A stretch of DNA of 21,238 bases from a virus, in the IMG/VR virus record IMGVR_UViG_3300025300_000114, positions 1 to 21,238 of that record. One strand, given 5' to 3'. The notes below the pieces were generated by a model that was not told the DNA's origin, made no database searches, and saw nothing but the letters and a program-made list of their open reading frames with translations. The number at the start of each line of letters is the position of its first letter. The stretch's first letter is position 1. Shown piece after piece: positions 13,268 to 18,366 of the stretch. Position numbers and translations under genes: made by a program.

Positions 13268-13580
13268 GCATAAAGGTAAGGGTGAAGGAGTACTAGATTA
13301 TCATGCTTGGCGACTTGGAGAGAATATTGGCACGGTTGGTGCCGTTGCCGGTGCATATATGATTTCATCTGAGCCACTAAATTTTGCCATGATATTAACG
13401 GGGTCGTGGCTTACGGGAACTTGGATATATGAAAGAGCATTGAACTATGTGTTTTCTAATGACCTATTTCCACAGAAAGGCCCGTATAGTTTAATGGGAT
13501 TAGAAATCCCTCGTAATCAGCTTGTGGAGGGAATCCTCACTGCTGGTATTGGAACAGCATTAATTGTAGGAGGTCTATAA
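13152..13580 (+). CDS. Multi-TM membrane protein of unknown function
   Basis: ATG 13152 is preferred over GTG 13146 because TTGGAG ends five bases before it. The 142-residue product is Trp-rich at its N-terminus (MWETVFIASMWTYWFSEGCT), has a short basic loop with RRKENKLICEHKGKG, then hydrophobic segments around IGTVGAVAGAYMISS, NFAMILTGSWLTGTWIY and, at the end, EGILTAGIGTALIVGGL. It is probably a polytopic inner-membrane protein. Its stop overlaps the next start. Holin, antiholin or another membrane role are all possible. Confidence 0.6.
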   Translation: MWETVFIASMWTYWFSEGCTEGYTFANSDRRKENKLICEHKGKGEGVLDYHAWRLGENIGTVGAVAGAYMISSEPLNFAMILTGSWLTGTWIYERALNYVFSNDLFPQKGPYSLMGLEIPRNQLVEGILTAGIGTALIVGGL

Positions 13581-13732
13581 TGGACTATATGATGGGTAAC
13601 TGGGAATATATAATGATTGCCGTTATGGTGGTCGACAAAATCGTGGCCATGTCGCCTAGTAAGATGGACGACCTTGTTTGGACATCTGTCAAAAAAGTTT
13701 TGATGGGTGTAAGGGTAATGAAGAAAAAATAA
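13580..13732 (+). CDS. Short TM protein before the endolysin
   Basis: Fifty residues between two TAATG overlaps. It starts MDYMMGNWEYIMIAVMVVDK, with a TM helix at about residues 8-24. A hydrophilic Ser/Pro/Lys segment (AMSPSKMDDLVWTSVKKVLM) and a basic end (RVMKKK) follow. Similar short TM proteins with a 'DKIV-SP/TP-K-DD' core lie next to endolysins in other phages, so a holin or regulator role is likely. The name rests on this resemblance only. Confidence 0.6.
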   Translation: MDYMMGNWEYIMIAVMVVDKIVAMSPSKMDDLVWTSVKKVLMGVRVMKKK

Positions 13733-14205
13733 TGCCGTTTTATCAGGAGATAAAAAAGGTTATTGACCGGGAAGGTGGTTATGTAAACGACCCAGACGAC
13801 CCCGGTGGAGAGACCAAATACGGTATTTCCAAGAAGGCGTATCCGAATGTTGATATTAAGAACCTGACAGTGGATGATGCTGTGGAGCTGTACAAAGATG
13901 ATTACTGGTTACCCGCCAAGATTGAGAGGTTGCCCGACAAACTACAGGGTCAGTACTTTGACATGGTAGTTAATCAGGGTATAGCGAAGTCCGCCAAGAT
14001 ACTTCAACGTGCATGTAATGGGAAGAACAAAGACAAGATTAAAGTGGATGGTAAAGTGGGGCCAAACACAATTAAAGCGACTGTAAAATTAGAGCCTGAT
14101 AGATTGAGAGCGTACAGAATTATGGAATATGCCAGATTAGCTATGACAAGGCCTGAGCTGGAAAAATATTATTATGGTTGGGTAAAGAGAGCAACGCATG
14201 CCTAG
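13732..14205 (+). CDS. Endolysin, GH108-type N-acetylmuramidase
   Basis: ATG 13732, overlapping the stop of the TM protein (TAATG), is preferred over ATG 13678, which would overlap that gene by 55 bases and add no domain. The 157-residue product has the GH108 signature REGGYVNDPDDPGGETKYGI (residues 13-32), with E14 the catalytic acid. YWLPAKIERLP (residues 58-68) and QYFDMVVNQGIAKSAKILQR (residues 74-93) complete the catalytic domain. A peptidoglycan-binding segment, KVDGKVGPNTIKA, follows. It cleaves the cell-wall glycan during lysis. No signal peptide is present, so it should depend on a holin, and several candidates lie immediately upstream. It overlaps the next gene by eight bases. Confidence 0.85.
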   Translation: MPFYQEIKKVIDREGGYVNDPDDPGGETKYGISKKAYPNVDIKNLTVDDAVELYKDDYWLPAKIERLPDKLQGQYFDMVVNQGIAKSAKILQRACNGKNKDKIKVDGKVGPNTIKATVKLEPDRLRAYRIMEYARLAMTRPELEKYYYGWVKRATHA

Positions 14206-16918
14206 AGCGTTTTATAACATGAACGACTTCTCCGGCGGTTTAAACGACGCTGTTGATCCACGTGATATCGGCGAGAACGAAATCTCGGAGGTTAACAATG
14301 CGGTGATGGACAAAAGGCGCTCCATCAGACCCATGGGTGGGGATGTAGCCCATAGTGATGTTCCCAGTGATACGGCTGGACATGTAACACCCGGCTATGG
14401 TTCTTTTGTGTTTGGGTCAGATCATGAGAATGTTCCAGCATTGGCGCCTACGTTTGTTACAAACAAGTTAGCTTTTTCACAGGCTGGCGATAACGATACT
14501 ATAGTAGATGATGATAGCACTTTTGTTTCATTGGGCTTTCAGGCTGGAGATATTATTAGCATTACTGGCTGTACAGACGAAACTGGAAATAACCTAGCAG
14601 GTTTGACAATTAAAAGTGTGACAGTTAACACAATCACACTTGAAGAAGATGGTGTGTTTACCAATGACGCTAACGAGGCGGGAACGGTTACCATTACAAG
14701 GATAGGCGGAGGTTTGGACACTGGTGAGAACTGGCTGGCGGTCATGGACTCAAAGACTGCTACAGTTGATCTGTATGATCTGAAGGGAGATGCCTTTACC
14801 GCTGGGGCTATAGACCTAGGAACTGTTACATCTAAAAGCTACTCCGCTAATAATCTTGCTTTCAATGACAACTCTGGATCAGACGCCAAGGATACCATTG
14901 TATCAGATGCCGGGGTACAGACTTTTCTTTCCTCTGGCTTTAGAAAGGGTGATATACTTGGTATTGCTGGGTGTGTTGACGAAAATAAGGCTAACAACCT
15001 AAATGCGGTTAGGGTGTTCAATGTAGCAAATCATACCATTACATTAGACCATAGTGGTCTTATGACTACAGACGCTAACGAATCCGGTACACCATCTATT
15101 ACCAAGCTAACACAGGGTGTATTTTATTTCGCTGATGAGGCTCTTAGGGTCGCTGATGCGTCACTTGGAGCGGCTACGGAGCCTCGCTGGTATGGTTTCG
15201 TACAGAGACAGCATTTTGGATCACTAAGACTTACAGCTAATACAAGATTTAAAAACTGGTATGACAACTCAAATGACCTTGCGGCACCTTCAACCCTTGC
15301 TATTACTTCTGGATATCCCAGTCTTGTTAGTAGTGAGGCGGTTGGCTTTAACCTTACCGTTGCTGATGTAACATCTGGCGGTACTTATGAAGCGGTAGCC
15401 TATCAGATAGCCGCTAGTTTTATATATGATGGCAATCAAGAGTCTTTACTCTACGTTCCCACATCCAATAATACCCATACACCGGGTGGTAACAATTATA
15501 CACTTTCAGTTAGTGTAAGAGCTACAGCTCCTTTTAATGAGAGGGTAAGTGGTGCAAGGATATATATACGTAAAGATGACACTGATGATCCTTGGGCATT
15601 ACTGATGGATATTGATCTTGCAGACGGTGTTCGGGCGGAAACATCAGGTGATTACGCCGCTTGGGCATTAAATAGCGGGGATCAGGTTCATGTCAATACG
15701 GTTAAATCACTATCTCCAAGCCTTGAGACCTATGAGATTCTAAATGGATTCTCTCATGACGAGAAGAAGATAACTATATCCGGTGTGGGTGAAGGGTACA
15801 AGACGGCCGTGGTGGCTAACAGGCGATGTTTTGTAGCCAATGTAAAGACCCAGAATGAGGAGGGTCAGACTGTGCAGATGCGTGATCGGCTCATGTACAC
15901 ACCTATCGGCAAATTTGATACATTTCCCAGAAGTTTCTTTGTGGATGTTGTGAAGGGTGATGCTGAGGAGTTTACCAGCCTTCAGGAGTTTTCAGACCGA
16001 TTACTGGCTTTCAAGAACAAGAAGATGTATATCATTAACATAGCTTCCCCATCCCCAGCTAACTGGTATGTGGAGGATATTAAAGATTTTGTGGGTGTGG
16101 AACATCCCTATGCTACCACCAAGACAGAGTTCGGGATCGCTTGGTGCAACAAGTTTGGTGTTTACCTGTATGACGGTCGTGAAGTGAGGAACCTGTTGCT
16201 GAACCGTGTTGATGAAGCCACATGGCAGTCTTTCTTTCAGCGGGATACTCTCATCGGGTACAATCCTAAAAAGTATTATCTGGTCATATTAAAAGATGCA
16301 TTTGCCAGTAGTGGTGATGTGTATGTATATGACTTCCGTACCAACTCATGGACATACGGGCAATCAGCCTTTGGTGACAACTTTAACCGAACCAACATGG
16401 TACATGACTGGAACGGAAATATGGTCACGGTCTATTCAAACAAGACCACAGGTGATCTAGTCTGGAACGGTGTACAAACAAACTGGGACGACATGACCGG
16501 TGGTAACGACTGGAATGCTGTTGCTGATGCTTACAATGTAAAAGAATGGTCAGATGCTCTAAGGGATGTGGCTACTACCAAGTTTGCAGTGGTGACAAAG
16601 GACATTGATTTTGGTGAGCCGGGTAGAAAGAAGAAGGTTTATGGCGTAACGCTTACATATAAGAGTGATAATGACCAGACACAGCCAGTATACTATGCTA
16701 CTGATGGCGGTACAAGCTTTTCAAGTCAGCTTACAGGCAATTTCACTGGTACTGGCACCGGCTGGAAGAAGGTTCGGGCCAGACCCAGTAGTCCTATATC
16801 CTGTCAAAGCATAAGATTTAAGATTCTGAATCCCTCAGACGCCACAGGGACTTCAGAGGGTGTTCAGATCAACGACATGGCAGTGGAATACAGACCACTG
16901 TACACGAGGGTGAGCTAA
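14198..16918 (+). CDS. Large tail structural protein (tail-nozzle / minor tail class)
   Basis: A 906-residue protein. The N-terminus (MNDFSGGLNDAVDPRDIGEN, then EISEVNNAVMDKRRSIRPMG) is a signature found in phage tail-tube or nozzle and minor tail proteins. It contains a tandem duplication at about residues 89-172 and 217-306, each copy with a 'DTIV', 'SxGFxxGD', 'C-DE', 'ITL' and 'ANExGT-xIT' series. A beta-rich middle follows, then a C-terminal half that looks like a beta-propeller or tail domain (MYTPIGKFDTFPRSFFVDVV, and later a PVYYATDGGTSF segment). It probably forms part of the tail below the connector. It is cotranslated with the endolysin. Confidence 0.7.
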   Translation: MPRAFYNMNDFSGGLNDAVDPRDIGENEISEVNNAVMDKRRSIRPMGGDVAHSDVPSDTAGHVTPGYGSFVFGSDHENVPALAPTFVTNKLAFSQAGDNDTIVDDDSTFVSLGFQAGDIISITGCTDETGNNLAGLTIKSVTVNTITLEEDGVFTNDANEAGTVTITRIGGGLDTGENWLAVMDSKTATVDLYDLKGDAFTAGAIDLGTVTSKSYSANNLAFNDNSGSDAKDTIVSDAGVQTFLSSGFRKGDILGIAGCVDENKANNLNAVRVFNVANHTITLDHSGLMTTDANESGTPSITKLTQGVFYFADEALRVADASLGAATEPRWYGFVQRQHFGSLRLTANTRFKNWYDNSNDLAAPSTLAITSGYPSLVSSEAVGFNLTVADVTSGGTYEAVAYQIAASFIYDGNQESLLYVPTSNNTHTPGGNNYTLSVSVRATAPFNERVSGARIYIRKDDTDDPWALLMDIDLADGVRAETSGDYAAWALNSGDQVHVNTVKSLSPSLETYEILNGFSHDEKKITISGVGEGYKTAVVANRRCFVANVKTQNEEGQTVQMRDRLMYTPIGKFDTFPRSFFVDVVKGDAEEFTSLQEFSDRLLAFKNKKMYIINIASPSPANWYVEDIKDFVGVEHPYATTKTEFGIAWCNKFGVYLYDGREVRNLLLNRVDEATWQSFFQRDTLIGYNPKKYYLVILKDAFASSGDVYVYDFRTNSWTYGQSAFGDNFNRTNMVHDWNGNMVTVYSNKTTGDLVWNGVQTNWDDMTGGNDWNAVADAYNVKEWSDALRDVATTKFAVVTKDIDFGEPGRKKKVYGVTLTYKSDNDQTQPVYYATDGGTSFSSQLTGNFTGTGTGWKKVRARPSSPISCQSIRFKILNPSDATGTSEGVQINDMAVEYRPLYTRVS
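14462..14713 (+). repeat. Tail-protein domain duplication, copy 1
   Basis: About 84 residues starting at KLAFSQAGDNDTIV. Copy 2 begins about 128 codons later. The copies share the order of the DTIV strand, SLGF/SSGF turn, AGD/KGD, GCTDE/GCVDE, ITLEE/ITLDH and DANEAGT/DANESGT motifs. Confidence 0.65.
14846..15115 (+). repeat. Tail-protein domain duplication, copy 2
   Basis: About 90 residues beginning NLAFNDNSGSDAKDTIV, matching copy 1 motif by motif at protein level with clear divergence. Confidence 0.65.
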
Positions 16919-17142
16919 TGCCTTTAACAGCAGAGGAAAGAAGATTAAAGAACAGTACCCAGAGTCCTATCTCTATTTCAGAGCATCCACCATCACTAAG
17001 TCAAATGGCTGATGGTGAGCGGAGATACGCACGTTTACCGGGGAAACATCTCCGGCTCTATTTACGTCTGGGTGCCAAGCTATACTATTCAGAGTTCCTA
17101 CCCGTAGAAGTGAGTGGGAGCAACTGGGAAGATTTAACATAA
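16918..17142 (+). CDS. Small protein between large virion genes
   Basis: A 74-residue protein. The ATG overlaps the stop of the 906-residue gene. It begins MPLTAEERRLKNSTQSPISI, has a Pro/Ser-rich stretch, then a basic beta-like end (GKHLRLYLRLGAKLYYSEFL, then PVEVSGSNWEDLT). It is probably a small virion or tail protein because of its position and coupling. The fold is not recognised. Confidence 0.6.
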   Translation: MPLTAEERRLKNSTQSPISISEHPPSLSQMADGERRYARLPGKHLRLYLRLGAKLYYSEFLPVEVSGSNWEDLT

Positions 17143-17154
17143 GGAAGTTTTATT

Positions 17155-18321
17155 ATGCCAAGCATGTTTGAAGCAATGAAGACATCTTTTGAGACACAAC
17201 AAGACCTTGTTGGTACTAAAGGTAGGACAGCGGCTAGTCTTAAATACACTCAAGAGAAAGAAAATATTGAAGACGAGATTGCCAGACTGGGACAGCAAGA
17301 GATAGCGTCAAAAGCGGCATACGCTAAAGCTGGACGAGGAGCTAAAAAGGAGTCTACTAAAAAGTTTTGGGGCGATTTGTTAAAAACCGTAGCATTTGAA
17401 ATAGCGTTAAATGTCGCAACTGGTGGCGCCGGGACGGCCTTTAAAGGTCTTAAAATTTTTACGGAGGGTGGTAAGCTTGCAAAGTTAGGAAAAGGTTATC
17501 AAACCTTAAGAAAAACAAAAACAGGTAAAAACGTACTGCGGGCCGCAATGCTTGCGAAGGCTGCATCGGGTGCAACTAAGGAAGGTCGAAAAACATTAGC
17601 CACAGAGCTGGAGCAAGCCCCCGGAGAGTTCGAGTTTATAGAAGAGCCGGATGCTGAGTTCTTAAAGCAAGAACGGAAACGCTCTGAAGAAGCGGCGGCA
17701 GGTCTTGAAAGGGGACGGAAAACCATGAAGGACGTGATGGAAGGTGTATACGAAGGCGTTGGTCGTGCAGATTTCCTTTCTCCTTCCGGTATAAAACAGA
17801 TGATAAGCGGGGCACAGGCTTTTGCCGCCGCAGATACACTTGTCAATATGGCTGATTTTGCCAAGTTATTTGGCTCAAAACAGTCTGAGGTTGGTGAACA
17901 GGCGCTTAGTAAGGCATTGAGCTTGGATGTCCCAATACCAGAAGAACTAGCTACGGGTGCTTTGGAATTACCCGCCCCACCTAGCGGGCTAAGTCCGTAT
18001 GGAGCTGGTAAAGAAGCATTCGCTCTTAAACCCGAGGGCGGTATTCCGGACTTAGTTTATCAGGCGGCACCTACTGCTGGACAGGCCGCAGGAGCAGGAG
18101 CGGCTCTGCCAAGTATGTCACAGATGTTTGGAGGTGGACTTGGAGGTGTTCAACCATCGCTGGGTCAGGTGGGATCATACATGCCCTTTCAATCTCTAAG
18201 TGGTCAAGGGCAAAGTAAGGCACTACAGATAGGTCAAAAGTTTAATCTTTATAAGAAACCCTCATCTTATGTAGGGAGTTTCCCGTGGTCTTCACCATCA
18301 GCGGCGATATCGAGAAGTTGA
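17155..18321 (+). CDS. Probable internal virion / ejection protein (Ala/Gly-rich)
   Basis: A 388-residue protein with an AGGAAG site eleven bases before the ATG. Residues 1-60 are charged and helical. Around residues 72-100, WGDLLKTVAFEIALNVATGG and GAGTAFKGLKIF form an amphipathic to hydrophobic segment, followed by basic Lys/Ala stretches. From about residue 270 it is Pro/Gly/Gln-rich and flexible, ending in a Ser/Gly tail (SSYVGSFPWSSPSAAISRS). Helical, basic, partly membrane-like proteins just upstream of a very long coiled-coil gene are typical of virion internal or ejection proteins. This is inference from composition and position. Confidence 0.55.
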   Translation: MPSMFEAMKTSFETQQDLVGTKGRTAASLKYTQEKENIEDEIARLGQQEIASKAAYAKAGRGAKKESTKKFWGDLLKTVAFEIALNVATGGAGTAFKGLKIFTEGGKLAKLGKGYQTLRKTKTGKNVLRAAMLAKAASGATKEGRKTLATELEQAPGEFEFIEEPDAEFLKQERKRSEEAAAGLERGRKTMKDVMEGVYEGVGRADFLSPSGIKQMISGAQAFAAADTLVNMADFAKLFGSKQSEVGEQALSKALSLDVPIPEELATGALELPAPPSGLSPYGAGKEAFALKPEGGIPDLVYQAAPTAGQAAGAGAALPSMSQMFGGGLGGVQPSLGQVGSYMPFQSLSGQGQSKALQIGQKFNLYKKPSSYVGSFPWSSPSAAISRS

Positions 18322-18330
18322 GTTTCCTAA

Positions 18331-18366
18331 ATGCCACTACGTAAATTTCAGAGAGGACAAAACTAA
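18331..18366 (+). CDS. Possible 11-residue leader peptide
   Basis: ATG 18331 to TAA 18364-18366 encodes MPLRKFQRGQN. The last A of the stop is the A of the start codon of the giant gene (TAATG), the coupling used by real genes here. It is probably either a coupling leader or a coincidence in the 44-base gap, which also holds GAGAGGA for the next start. Confidence 0.25.
   Translation: MPLRKFQRGQN

Noticed and set aside
13678-13731. N-terminal extension of the endolysin (ATG 13678)
   Set aside because: It overlaps the 50-residue TM gene almost entirely, adds no recognisable domain, and ATG 13732 has the TAATG coupling typical of this operon.
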